Shown here one piece after another: positions 13,301 through 24,499 of a stretch of 64,000 nucleotides of DNA (the first letter of the stretch is position 1; each line of letters starts with the position of its first letter). Location of the stretch: contig CM082597.2 of NCBI GenBank assembly GCA_040954595.2, positions 2,356,001 to 2,420,000 of the forward strand, read 5' to 3'. A program made the position numbers and the translations under genes. A model generated the notes under the pieces. It was not told the origin of the DNA. It made no database searches and worked only from the letters and a program-made list of their open reading frames with translations. This stretch comes from Balanoglossus misakiensis. Its lineage: Eukaryota; Hemichordata.

Positions 13301-16300
13301 CGAGGAATGTGGTTGTTGGCATAGTTGACCTAGATGACGACAAAGAAGCAGCAAAAATCATAGGTATTGTATTTTTAAAAAAGACTCCTCTAAAAACTCG
13401 TCATCTACACTTAGCTTGTGTATACTAACTCTCATAGCCCTAGGTCAGAGCTACATTAACACTGATGTCATTACTATACATAAAGCCAGTTTTTAATGCT
13501 GGGTTTGAAATTTCATGAGATCTATGATGTTCAGTCCCTTACTACAACAAAGGTTACCTAGGTAAACATTAGTTGTCCTTTACTTCACGCCACGAGTGAC
13601 CCATCTGGCATTTTTTCAGGACAATTAGGGCTTCCTGATATCTGACTGTTTTCAATTTGATTCCAATACTCAGCTAGAAAAACTGGCTCACCTCAATTTT
13701 CATGCGGTTATAGGTTACACTTACTGCATTCGTGCATCTTGTATTGTGTGTAATTGAGTACAGAATTCATTACTGAATTATAATTATATTTATTGTACAG
13801 GTGCATCTCATGCAGGACAAATATTTGTATACAAGAATGGTAAAAGGATAGAATTTACAGGCCATAGAGCATCAGAAATACTTATAAGTTTTCTCATAAA
13901 GGTAAGAACAATTATCTTCCTGATCCCAAATGATCACTTTACATGTGATAGACGTACAAACAGAAAAACAATGTACCGGGTATGTAAAGTTGTGTGTAAA
14001 ACATAGTGTATTCCTAGACCACTTTTGTCATAATAATTTTTCAGATTTGAAAAAGGGGTGATTCATAATAGTAAGTTTGATATATTCCAGTTGTTCGATG
14101 ATCCAGTGACGACTATAGACGGCAAAGCTGAGAAGAGAGCCTTTGAGAAAGTGGATTTGCCAAAGGTTATCGGATACTTCGAAAAAGACAGCAAAGGTTA
14201 GTGATCGAAATAGCGCCCCTACAGTCATGTTGAAATGGTAGTTTTGTTTTTTATAGTGAGTTGGAAAAGCACTGCAGTTTGTGCACTGATAGTAAATAAA
14301 TGTATTTTTCCATCTTTTGAAGAATACAAAGAATTTGAAGATGCTGCCCAGACCTTTCAACCTGTGATACCATTCTATGCATGTTTTGACAAAAAGGTGA
14401 GTGTACTGACTGCCTGTAAATACTAAATTAAAGAAGAGAATTGAACTCCATTCTATATTAAATGACATCGCAATGTAACAGGAGATGTGAAAGACTAATT
14501 TTTAAGAATAAGCAGATAAGAGAATTTGAATTATATTTTTTTACATGAACATGCAGCAAATTTCAACTTTCAGATTTAATGTGTTCTGTAATGTTTTGAT
14601 TGATTTTTGATTGATTACTACTTACTCTAGTATTATAGACTTTTGTTTACCTATTGGCTTACAGCTTGCGAAGTCTTTTCATCTGAAAAAATTAAATTTG
14701 ATTCAGTTTATAAGACCCTTTGATAAAGCCTTAGAAATTCCACAAGTGGTAAGTTGCTTTTATTTTTTATTATATTGTTCGATGTTTTCCTGGGTTATTT
14801 TAATCCATAATAACTGCTGAAGGCAATAGTATGACAATGACATTTCTTTTTAAAAGCTAACATTTTAAATGGTTTTTCGTTGACAGCCTGCATCTTCCAA
14901 GGATGTACAGAGATTCATACAAAGAAACAAAAAAGGAGGACTGAGAAAACTAAGACTGGAAGACTTGCATGACACCTGGGTAAGTACAAACACACCTGGT
15001 GAAGTGTCACGCCACCTGGATTGTTTCTCAATATTTCCTGAAACATAGCACTTATTTGAGTGTTTTTGCGGTTGTTATCCAGAAGAAAACCAACACAGAA
15101 AAACTTTACTCAACACTTATTCTTTTTAATGTGGATTTTGATGATATCAATAAAGGATAATTTGAAACACATAACTCAAGGAAATGGACCTTAAGTCCAG
15201 CCTTATGATAGTGTCAGTGTCATCAATAACGGAGCATGTGCATTTTTTACATGTACCATTGTCCGCGGTCTGCTTGGCTTGGCTATGTTGTTCTGTGTCG
15301 TCCCCTGACCAAACCTGTGCGACCAACCCCTATAGTTTGCATGTCTCTTTTCAGTGTGTGTCTCATATTTTTGTGGACCAATCACAGCAAGTGTCATGCA
15401 CCATCTAATAAACATGGTAATCTAATTTGGCACCAGCTAGCTGCAGATTGTGCGACACTCGTCTAGGAGCATTCGACAGACGAACATTAAAAGTTTCACC
15501 CAAACCTTTGTACAACACTTGTTGATTTTTTAAAGTGAATGTACAGATGCTATAGCCCAAGGTGTTTATCTGCACACCGTGAAGTGCACTTCACGGAAGT
15601 TCGGTTACCACTATATGATAGTGCACCTCAAACATGCTAGCCTGTGAGGCCAAGGGATATTTTGAGGGACGTCTTCCTGCCCGCGATCAGCTTTGGCAAG
15701 CACAGATATCCAAAGTTTGGTAATAAACTGTGCCATCGCGTATTTCACTTCCGGTATATTGAAAAGAGTCAACTTTTGTTGATGTATAAAACTAAAATAC
15801 AGAAGAAAGTGATCGAAGTTAGAGCTACCATCCCTGTAAGGCCTTGCTAGTGTGTTTATTCACTCTACAGTCATAACTGCATGATGCATGTACACAAGAC
15901 GTCTCCTATTCACTTTGCATGCAGAGACTGTTTGCGGATATACCTGGTATAACTTGGGTAAGTCAGCACTTTACAACTTAAAACTTGACTGATTATTAGA
16001 CCAACTGCACTGTAATTAATGCATGTCAGTTTTGCTGTTATGATGGCTTTGCATTGTATTGTTGTTTTGTGCCGTTAGACAATGATCGACATCTGAAGCA
16101 ATGGCGATAACATGTACTATATGTGAAGAAGCATATTTAGAAAACTGTTATTGTTTTGAAATCCCTCTATTAGATTGACACAGATTGTATTCCAAACCTT
16201 AAATGTATATTCTGGTATATTTACTTCTATCAACACAGGAACATGATTCAAAGACACATCTTATTGTAGCATTTGCAAAGCCACAAACATCAAGGGGATC

Positions 16301-19300
16301 AGAGTTTTTCTCTGTGTTGAAGAAACTGGCAAGACATTACAGTGACTCGCCGAAATTCAGTTTTGTCTGGATTGATCCAGAACCATTTGCAATGGTAAGG
16401 AAAGATATTTGCTGTGAGGGATGGAATATATCAGAAAGATGAAATTGGAATTGTCTGTTTAGTGATTTTTGCTCTCTTAATTAGGCATCGTCTGATTGAC
16501 ACTGAATTCTTTCCAGATGCATGATTACTGGGAAAATTTGTATGCCATTGACGTTGACCAACCAAACATCGGATATGTGAAAATCAAAGAGGTAAGAATT
16601 GAATTACTGTTGTCTATGTGATTTGGAACTTATGAAAACGTTGATGCGATTTATATCTGATAAGATTAATGTACATGTTATTTAAACTTGATCAATTCAT
16701 CAGATAAGTTTTTCTTTTTTTGAAAAACAGAATGAAAGCTCATGGTACCCCATGCCAAGTGATTCTGTACCACTTGCAAAAGAATTACAGAAGTGGTTAG
16801 AGAAGATTATTGCTCGTTCTGTCTTCATTGACACTGACGGCGATGGTATCCCAGATCATTTAGATGATGATATCGATGGAGATGGTATCCCAAATGAAAC
16901 GGATATTGACAGTGATGGCGATGGTATGTCAGACTATCTAGAAAAAGACATTGATGAAGACGATGGAGATCTCGATGGAATTCCAGATTACTTGGAAAAA
17001 GACAGTGATGGAGATGGCATACCAGATTACTTAGAAGATTCTGATGGTGATGGCATTCCTGATTATATGGAAATTGATACAGATGGAGATGGGATTCCCG
17101 ATTACCTAGATGATGATATTGATGGAGATGGGATTCCAAATGATGAAGATGATGTTATCGATGGAGATGGAATACCGAATGATGAAGATGAGGATGCAGA
17201 TGGGAATGGTATTCCCGATTACCTGGAAAGGGACACGGATGGAGATGGCATTCCAGATTATTTGGACGATGATATTGATGGAGATGGGATTCCAAATGAT
17301 GAAGATGATGATATCGATGGAGACGGGATTCCAAATGATGAAGATGATGATGATGATGGCGATGGCATTCCTGATGACTTAGAGAAAGACACAGATGGAG
17401 ATGGCATTCCTGATTATTTGGACGATGACATTGATGGAGATGGGATTCCAAATGATGAAGATGATGATGATGGTGGAGATGGCATTCCTGATGACTTAGA
17501 GAAAGATACGGATGGAGATGGCATTCCCGACTATTTGGACCAGGATGATGATGGAGATGGTATCCCTGATCACTTGGAAGTAGACAGTGATGGTGATGGC
17601 ATTCCAGATTACCTTGAAGACGCCAATGGAAATGGCATTCCTGATTATATGGAAAAGGATACAGATGGAGATGGGATTCCCGATTATTTAGATGATGATA
17701 TTGATGGAGATGGGATTCCAAATGATGAGGATGATGATATTGATGGAGATGGAATCCCAAATGATGAAGATGAGGATGCAGATGGGAACGGTATTCCCGA
17801 TTACCTGGAAAGGGACACGGATGGAGATGGCATTCCAGATTATTTGGACGATGATATTGATGGAGATGGGATTCCAAATGATGAAGATGATGATATCGAT
17901 GGAGACGGGATTCCAAATGATGAAGATGATGATGATGATGGCGATGGCATTCCTGATGACTTAGAGAAAGACACAGATGGAGATGGCATTCCTGACTATT
18001 TGGACGATGATATCGATGGAGATGGGATTCCAAATGATGAAGATGACGATGATGATGGCGATGGCATTCCTGATGACTTAGAGAAAGACACAGATGGAGA
18101 TGGCATTCCAGATTATTTAGATGATGATATTGATGGAGACGGGATTCCAAATGATGAGGATGATGATATTGACGGAGATGGTATCCCAAATGATGAAGAT
18201 AATGATGATGATGGCGATGGCATTCCTGATGACTTAGAGAAAGACACAGATGGAGATGGCATTCCTGACTATTTGGACGATGATATCGATGGAGATGGGA
18301 TTCCAAATGATGAAGATGATGATATTGATGGTGATGGTATTCCAAATGATGAAGATGATGATGATGATGGAGATGGCATTCCTGATTACTTAGAGAAAGA
18401 CACAGATGGAGATGGCATTCCCGACTATTTGGACGATGATATCGATGGAGATGGGATTCCAAATGATGAAGATGATGATGATGATGGAGATGGCATTCCT
18501 GATGACTTAGAGAAAGACACAGATGGAGATGGCATTCCCGACTATTTGGACGATGATATTGATGGAGATGGGATTCCAAATGATGAAGATGATGATGATG
18601 ATGGAGATGGCATTCCTGATGACTTAGAGAAAGACACAGATGGAGATGGCATTCCAGATTATTTGGACGATGATATTGATGGAGACGGGATTCCAAATGA
18701 TGAAGATGATGATATCGATGGCGATGGGATTCCAAATGATGAAGATGATGATGATGATGGAGATGGCATTCCTGATTACTTAGAGAAAGACACAGATGGA
18801 GATGGCATTCCCGACTATTTGGACGATGATATTGATGGAGATGGGATTCCAAATGATGAAGATGATGATATTGATGGTGATGGTATTCCAAATGATGAAG
18901 ATGATGATGATGATGGCGATGGCATTCCTGATTACGTAGAGAAAGACACGGATGGAGATGGCATTCCCGACTATTTGGACGATGATATTGATGGAGATGG
19001 GATTCCAAATGATGAAGATGATGATATTGATGGTGATGGTATTCCAAATGATGAAGATGATGATGATGATGGCGATGGCATTCCTGATGACTTAGAGAAA
19101 GACACAGATGGAGATGGCATTCCAGATTATTTGGACGATGATATTGATGGAGATGGGATTCCAAATGATGAAGATGATGATGATGATGGAGATGGGATTC
19201 CTGATCACTTGGAAGTAGACAGTGATGGTGATGGCATTCCAGATTACCTTGAAGATGCCAATGGAAATGGCATTCCTGATTATATGGAAAAGGATACAGA

Positions 19301-19919
19301 TGGAGATGGGATTCCCGATTATTTGGATGATGATATCGATGGAGATGGGATTCCAAATGATGAGGATGATGATATCGATGGAGATGGAATCCCGAATGAT
19401 GAAGATGAGGATGCAGATGGGAATGGTATTCCCGATTACCTGGAAAGGGACACAGATGGAGATGGCATTCCCGATTACCTAGATGATGATATCGATGGAG
19501 ATGGGATTCCAAATGATGAAGATGATGATATTGATGGCGATGGAATACCGAATAATGAAGATGAGGATGCAGATGGGAACGGCATTCCCGACTACCTGGA
19601 AAGGGACACGGATGGAGATGGCATTCCAGATTATTTAGATGATGATATTGATGGAGATGGGATTCCAAATGATGAGGATGATGATATTGATGGAGATGGT
19701 ATTCCCAATGATGAAGATGATGATGATGATGGAGATGGCATTCCTGATGACTTAGAGAAAGACACAGATGGAGATGGCATTCCAGATTATTTAGATGATG
19801 ATATTGATGGAGATGGTATTCCAAATGATGAAGATGATGATATCGATGGTGATGGTATTCCAAATGATGATGATGATGATGATGCCTATGGTTTTGATAA
19901 AAGTCATGATGAACTTTAA
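4382..19919 (+). CDS. CASQ: Calsequestrin with a giant DGDGIPD-repeat acidic tail and C-terminal HDEL
   Basis: Calsequestrin is the high-capacity, low-affinity Ca2+ buffer of the sarcoplasmic/endoplasmic reticulum lumen. Ten exons join in frame: 4382-4606, 13279-13363, 13801-13901, 14091-14196, 14323-14396, 14665-14748, 14887-14979, 16239-16394, 16517-16591 and 16731-19919 (4,185 coding nt, 1,395 aa). Residues 1-20 form a signal peptide (hydrophobic [10 protein letters not shown]). [14 protein letters not shown] begins the first thioredoxin-like fold, and [38 protein letters not shown] and SWYPMPSDS-type segments match calsequestrin domains II and III. From about residue 367 the ordinary short Asp/Glu tail is replaced by about 79 repeats of the type [26 protein letters not shown], all in the last exon. 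The protein ends KSHDEL, an ER-retrieval signal. Vertebrate calsequestrins are about 400 aa, so this is 3.5 times larger. ATTAAA at 19963 may be the poly(A) signal. Core identity is secure; the tail is as read. Confidence 0.93.
4607..13278 (+). other. 8.7-kb first intron of calsequestrin
   Basis: AT-rich with no coding exon I can support. It contains a (TA)n run near 12023-12046, a G/A-rich stretch near 6530-6570, and a compact GC-richer segment at about 12140-12800 with promoter-like motifs (listed separately). Open frames such as 8363-8665 and 10797-11120 have no recognisable domain and no matching splice context. Confidence 0.7.
12703..12776. promoter_or_regulatory. Promoter-like motif cluster: NRF1-type palindrome, two CACGTG E-boxes, 26-bp palindrome
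   Basis: AGTGCGCATGCGCACT at 12703-12718 is a 16-bp perfect palindrome containing the NRF1-type core TGCGCATGCGCA. CACGTG occurs at 12722-12727 and 12747-12752. A 26-bp perfect palindrome (half-site TGACTTTCTGTCC) spans 12751-12776. The cluster lies in intron 1 of calsequestrin, about 0.5 kb before exon 2. It could be an internal or antisense promoter; no transcript start is visible in the sequence. Confidence 0.4.
14980..16238 (+). other. Calsequestrin intron 7
   Basis: Mostly featureless. It holds a 20-bp perfect palindrome (CCGTGAAGTGCACTTCACGG, 15577-15596) and a possible 33-bp cassette exon at 15925-15957, reported as a finding. No domain-bearing open frame was recognised. Confidence 0.7.
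16830..19898 (+). repeat. In-frame 39-bp coding repeat array (13-aa DxDGDGIPD calcium-loop units)
   Basis: Roughly 79 units of 39 bp run in frame through the last calsequestrin exon. Unit types are [39 protein letters not shown] and [12 protein letters not shown]-like. They are arranged mostly as three- or four-unit higher-order blocks of 117 or 156 bp. The DxDxDG core resembles the Ca2+ loop of thrombospondin type-3, dockerin and EF-hand repeats. A block of about 345 bp starting near 17544 is almost repeated from about 19180. Synonymous changes (GGCATTCC/GGGATTCC/GGTATTCC) differ between units while the peptide is held constant, which suggests selection on the protein. Confidence 0.95.
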
Positions 19920-21879
19920 TCACAGTCATTTATTTCTTGAAAAGTCTTGCATGTTTGTGCTAATTAAAACAATGTGTTTTGAAGGAAGGCGTCATTTTTT
20001 CTCATGTCAAATCTCTTACAGGAAGTAAGGTGGTAAATTGTGTATATTGTCCATATTTTTTTTATCATACGAAGTGTTTATTCTTCTTAAGGGCACGTTT
20101 ACATGTAGATTATGATGATATTGTTCATTGCACTGAACACTCATGTTAGGTGTTCATATATAGCCATGTCTGTTATCATAACCGTTGTCTGACTTTCCTT
20201 TGTTGTGCCCCATCTATATATGGCAAATACTTACATATTTTTCCGTTTTCCTTCTATTGTGTGTGCACATTCTTCTTGTTTGCTATCGCAATGTGTTCTT
20301 AAGGGGAGTTAGATTCTTTGGAGTAATGGCATGTGTACACGGCCACCTTAACGAGCTCCAGACATAGGATTGACTAACGTTGAATTAACCACATTTTTAT
20401 TAACAGGTATACATAACATGACTTGTGTGTTTGTGTAATGCCCCAAGTGAGAATTATATCGCCTTGTATGTCCATGGCACTAGTACATGTAGTTGGGATT
20501 ACAATATTTTTAGCATGTCACTACAAATGCAGATTGATTTATGGGGTTTTCAAGTCATACTCCAACATAACACAAGTCCCAACTTGTGGCCAGATTTTCT
20601 CAAACTAAACTGAGTTGGTTTTACTAACAAATCATAGAATGCTATTACTGGTACTGTGTGTTGCAAGTGTTCTGTGATGTTCTAAGTTTGTGGTTTTCTA
20701 CTTTTAATTTACACTGTTGGAAAAATATGCAAAACATGTATTTACAAATTGAAAAACAATGTTAAAGGAATATATTTGGTAGGGTATTTAACATAAAACT
20801 AAAACAACCCCATTAATTTTCAGAGAAAACAACTTTAAAATTGTGCTACATTACTAACATTCATTAACATTTTCTGAAATATAGTACTCTTGTCACTAAA
20901 TAACAAACCCAACAAGAAGCTATATTTTGCTTATTTTGAAGAGAATATAAAATAGTTTTTAATAATAACAAAACTTCTTGGAGAGTTAAATTTTGTAAAA
21001 CTTTTTAATCTTTACCTACCAAGATGATAAATGCTTTGCAATTATAGTTCCTCCTCAGCCTTGACAATTTATGACATAGACGCCATGTAAATCACATAAT
21101 TTCACATCTGGTGATCACCCATTATTTAAGTACAATATTTATTCAATGTTTTTACCCAGTTTATAATGATTATTCATTGCAGTATTTCAAAATCCTGTAC
21201 CCTACTTTCTTACTTTGACTATAATTTTAATAATCATGATAATGGTTTTTCAATGTTACAATTTTCATTCCTCGTTTAATATTCATTATATGCATACATT
21301 CTGCTCATGTCAACCAATATCAAATTCTTATAAAAAATTAAGAAGAAATTTTGTGACAGGCACTTATGTGTACATATTTCAGCACAGGTCTGTATCCCCA
21401 AGCCATACCACTTCTGTACATGTAAACAGAAGAATCATTTTTGCACAAACACAAAGACTACAGAACACCTTGTATTTGCCAGATGACTTTTATTCTAGTA
21501 CATGTTTAAGACTAAGTTAATGAGTAAATGTTAAGTAAATGCAGACTCATCGAAATGGTATACTAATGCAGCATATGAGTAATTTTATGTCAATGTGAAG
21601 CAGTGAAAGTACTAGTAAACTAGTAGAGTACAGTCTTATAACTTCATAATGTAAACCTTGATTGAATGTATTCGATAAGCAATCTCCAGACAACTTTGGA
21701 AAAAAAGGATGATTTTTTGTAACTCATATGTCACTGTAGAAAATCATGGTATTTAATAACTATATATACTTCATTTCATTGACACAATTTACTCAAGAAA
21801 ACACAGACAGAATTTTAAGTGTATACACCACTGACAGTTGTGACAGTTGTATAACTCAGCTGTCTAAGAATTGTTGCCG

Positions 21880-21927
21880 TATAAAAACTGCGCCCTCAAA
21901 CGGTCGTTAGAAGACCAGAAGATGCAG
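21880..21927 (+). promoter_or_regulatory. Possible TATA promoter with a very short first exon
   Basis: TATAAAA at 21880-21886 is followed about 35-40 bp later by ATGCAG and a strong donor (GTAAGC at 21928). This is the arrangement of a TATA-driven first exon. I could not find a convincing downstream coding exon on the plus strand, so the gene, if any, is unknown and may be non-coding. Confidence 0.25.
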
Positions 21928-23090
21928 GTAAGCCCTTTTTCAATACATGTACATGTCTGAGGGAATGTACAAATTTGAGGTGATTGTATTCCTTTAAGTC
22001 ATCTGCACCCATTCATTTTGAAGCACTTGCCACAGTCAAACTGTGTTTTCTTGTGAAATAGTGTCCGTAGATCATAACGGTCGGTGAAGCGAAGGTGGTA
22101 AGACTTCAAATTATGAGGATGACAATTTGATTTGTTCAAATTGAAGTATTTCCTTATTTTGGGGACTTGCCTATGTTCTGGGGCAGTGGATTACCAGTGA
22201 GACACTTTTTGCAATGTAGAAAAATGCTTTTCAAATGAGAATTTAATGTCGTTCAAATAAAAATGTTACATTTTGTGTTTTGTAGCTCTACAATGTTTTA
22301 AAGTGAAAAGGTAAGTCCCTGGCCGCTTTGGTATTTGGCCATGTGCGCCCCCAATCGTTCAACCAATAAAAAGAAGTTTGCCCTAATCAAAAAGGGCAGA
22401 TTGTTGCGCGCCATGGCCATGAAGATAACTGTAAATGTTATACAAAACAAACCCAATTGTTTGTAGTATCATTTACAGTTAATCATTTGGATGTGACCAG
22501 ATTTGAATACCTTCAGTCAACATGAAATCAGGTCACCCCATTCATGAGTTGACATATAGACCTAATAAGGCATTATGGGTCAGTAACTGCAACAGCGGAA
22601 TGAGTGACAATTAGAGCATTGCGTTGACCTAGAAGTCAGCGTGTTTTCAGTGAACTTTTCGGAAGAAAATGCGCCTGGGGACAGATTTTCAGAAAACGAG
22701 CGAAGTTTGATTTTCGAGGTGCATTCTATGTTAACTATCCTTTCTAACCTGTCCCATAGTGGACTATAACCGAAGACTATAGATGGAGGTCGCGACCGAG
22801 AGAGTGAGACACATAGGCCAACGTATCTGCCGTTCCACTCCTGATGTGGTTGACCTACTTCCACGACTGTCCCATCTCTCCAATGAGCCTTGACACGGCA
22901 AAATGACCAAGAGAGATACGTGCAGGGATACGTGTATAGGAATGTTAACTTTCTTGAACCTAAGGTCCCTGAGATATGTGTGTCTTTTTGTGTCATCTTC
23001 GCCTGCCAAGGTCTCTGCTCACTGAGAATTGGAGACTATAGTCGAGCTAACGACCCGTGCTAGCGAACGATGCTTTTTTGTGTGCGCGCA

Positions 23091-23176
23091 ATCGCTAAAG
23101 GTATAGCTGGTTTGCAACCTGTATAGCTGGTTTGCAACCTGTATAGCTGGTTTGCAACCTGCTATACCTTAGCGAT
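23091..23176. repeat. Three exact 20-bp tandem copies enclosed by a 16-bp inverted repeat
   Basis: GTATAGCTGGTTTGCAACCT occurs three times without change at 23101-23160. The flanks ATCGCTAAAGGTATAGC (23091-23107) and GCTATACCTTAGCGAT (23161-23176) are inverted copies of each other with one extra A. The whole could fold as a hairpin with the tandem copies in the loop. Confidence 0.85.
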
Positions 23177-23505
23177 AACTCACCAACTTTTTGGTAACCC
23201 CACCATGCACCCCCTCCCTGTGTCAAAAACCTGCAAAAATTCACGTAATTTCTACTCAAAACTGAGAAATTACTGTTACACAATACAATCGCACAAATAG
23301 AGAGGGTTAAATACTCTGGCAAGTATTGGCTTTGTCTTTAGACAAATTTACGATTATTTCAATTACAAAGTTCTCATAAATACAATACAGACGATCTTTC
23401 ATACTATTCCAGAACCAAGAAGTTGTTTTAGTGCGTATACCATGTCAGTCTCATGTCGATTGTGAGGTTCTTTTCTCGTCAATATCCTCTCTGACGATTC
23501 GAGTT

Positions 23506-24462
23506 TCACTTCTGACCATCGACAGCCAGCATTCTGATGTGATTCCCGCAGTGCTCGGTGAACGCGATCTTCAGCGGCGCGTCCCTGCTCACGGCAATGG
23601 CGTACGGGTTCTCGTACTTGTACGGCTTCAGACTGACCTCGGACAGGAACTTTCCGTTACTGTCGTATTTCACCACGCAGATTCTGTTCGGATCGCAGAC
23701 GTAGACGTTGTCGGCGGCATCGATGTGTATGCCCGTCGGTCCGTGGATCTTGACAGCGTCCTGCTCTCGATTGCCGAAGTCAAACACAAACTTGCCGTCC
23801 ATCTCGAAGACTCGGATTCGATGATTGCCTTGATCTGACACGAATACACGATTCTTGCTGTTTACCGCCAGGAACAGAGGCCAGTCCAGACTTGGTTTGT
23901 TGGACTTCGGGACCGCGATTTCTCCGACCAGTTCCCCGTTCTTGGTGTATTTTTTCACGCAGCATCTCTCGTTCCACCAGTCGGTCGTGAGAATGTGACC
24001 GTCCTTCGACAGAGCAATTCCACGTGGCCGTGAGGGTACGTCGCCCCCAAACGCCGTGATGACCCCCTTCTTCAGGCTACACACAACAATCTGTTCGTTG
24101 GCCTGGTCGGTGACGTAGAATATACCGTCGTCTGAAACGGCGACGTCCATCGGGCAGCAGGGCTTCGCGAACTGCTTGCGACCTAGTTTGATGGCCTTCT
24201 CGGCTTTCCCGTCCCAGTTCAGAATCTGCAGACGACTATGCTCGGAATCTGCGACGACCAGTCTCCCGTCAGGGCAGACATCCATACCGAGTGGTGTTTT
24301 GAAGCGTCCGAGGTCCGGTTCGTCAAAGTCGAAGTCCACATCGATGCCGTCCAACTTTATATCTGGAAACGACGGCTTCCGATCAAACTGGTCTTTGATG
24401 TCGTCTGCCACTTCAGAAAGTTGCTGGTCCACTTTCTTGAAGAGCTTTTCCATTTTCTTCAT
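23506..24462 (-). CDS. NHL-repeat beta-propeller protein (318 aa), TRIM-like without RING
   Basis: A single coding exon. I start it at the Met at 24462 (MKKMEKLFKKV) because a good acceptor (TTACAG) lies upstream with the exon beginning at 24496. The open frame to 24585 would then run into a 5' intron. After a short basic/acidic N-terminus come about six NHL blades, visible as repeated elements: DVCPDGRLVVADSEHSRLQI, DVAVSDDGIFYVTDQ, GIALSKDGHILTTDW, LAVNSKNRVFVSDQGNHRIRV, GIHIDAADNVYVCDP, AIAVSRDAPLKIAFTEHCGN. NHL propellers in TRIM2/3/32/71 relatives bind RNA or protein. No RING, B-box or coiled coil is present, so it is not itself a ubiquitin ligase. It lies about 2 kb 3' of a full TRIM-NHL gene on the same strand with a similar propeller, suggesting a local partial duplication. 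Function is inferred only from the fold. Confidence 0.85.
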   Translation of the reverse strand: MKKMEKLFKKVDQQLSEVADDIKDQFDRKPSFPDIKLDGIDVDFDFDEPDLGRFKTPLGMDVCPDGRLVVADSEHSRLQILNWDGKAEKAIKLGRKQFAKPCCPMDVAVSDDGIFYVTDQANEQIVVCSLKKGVITAFGGDVPSRPRGIALSKDGHILTTDWWNERCCVKKYTKNGELVGEIAVPKSNKPSLDWPLFLAVNSKNRVFVSDQGNHRIRVFEMDGKFVFDFGNREQDAVKIHGPTGIHIDAADNVYVCDPNRICVVKYDSNGKFLSEVSLKPYKYENPYAIAVSRDAPLKIAFTEHCGNHIRMLAVDGQK

Positions 24463-24499
24463 CTTTGTACGCGTTTGGTAGATTATTCGCAGATGGCTG

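Larger units (their letters stand above)
19920..23505. other. Interval between calsequestrin and the NHL gene
   Basis: The left part is the calsequestrin 3' UTR. The remainder is AT-rich to about 22300, then GC-richer. A minus-strand open frame at 22580-22996 (138 aa) has no domain I recognise. A TATA-like element at 21880 and a small hairpin-flanked tandem repeat at 23091-23176 are listed separately. Confidence 0.6.

Noticed and set aside
17155-19929. A 924-codon His/Leu-rich open frame antisense to the calsequestrin tail
   Set aside because: It is the mirror of the GAT/GGAGATGG repeat, which has no stop codons in that antisense frame. It has no independent domain or start context.
22590-22660. 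tRNA-like segment (TTAGAGCATTGCGTTGACCTAGAAGTCAGCG)-style words
   Set aside because: A D-arm-like word is present, but there is no T-loop consensus and no acceptor-stem pairing.
22580-22996. 138-codon minus-strand open frame
   Set aside because: No recognisable domain, no supporting splice sites or poly(A) signal, and an overlapping frame on the same strand is equally open. I cannot support it as a gene.
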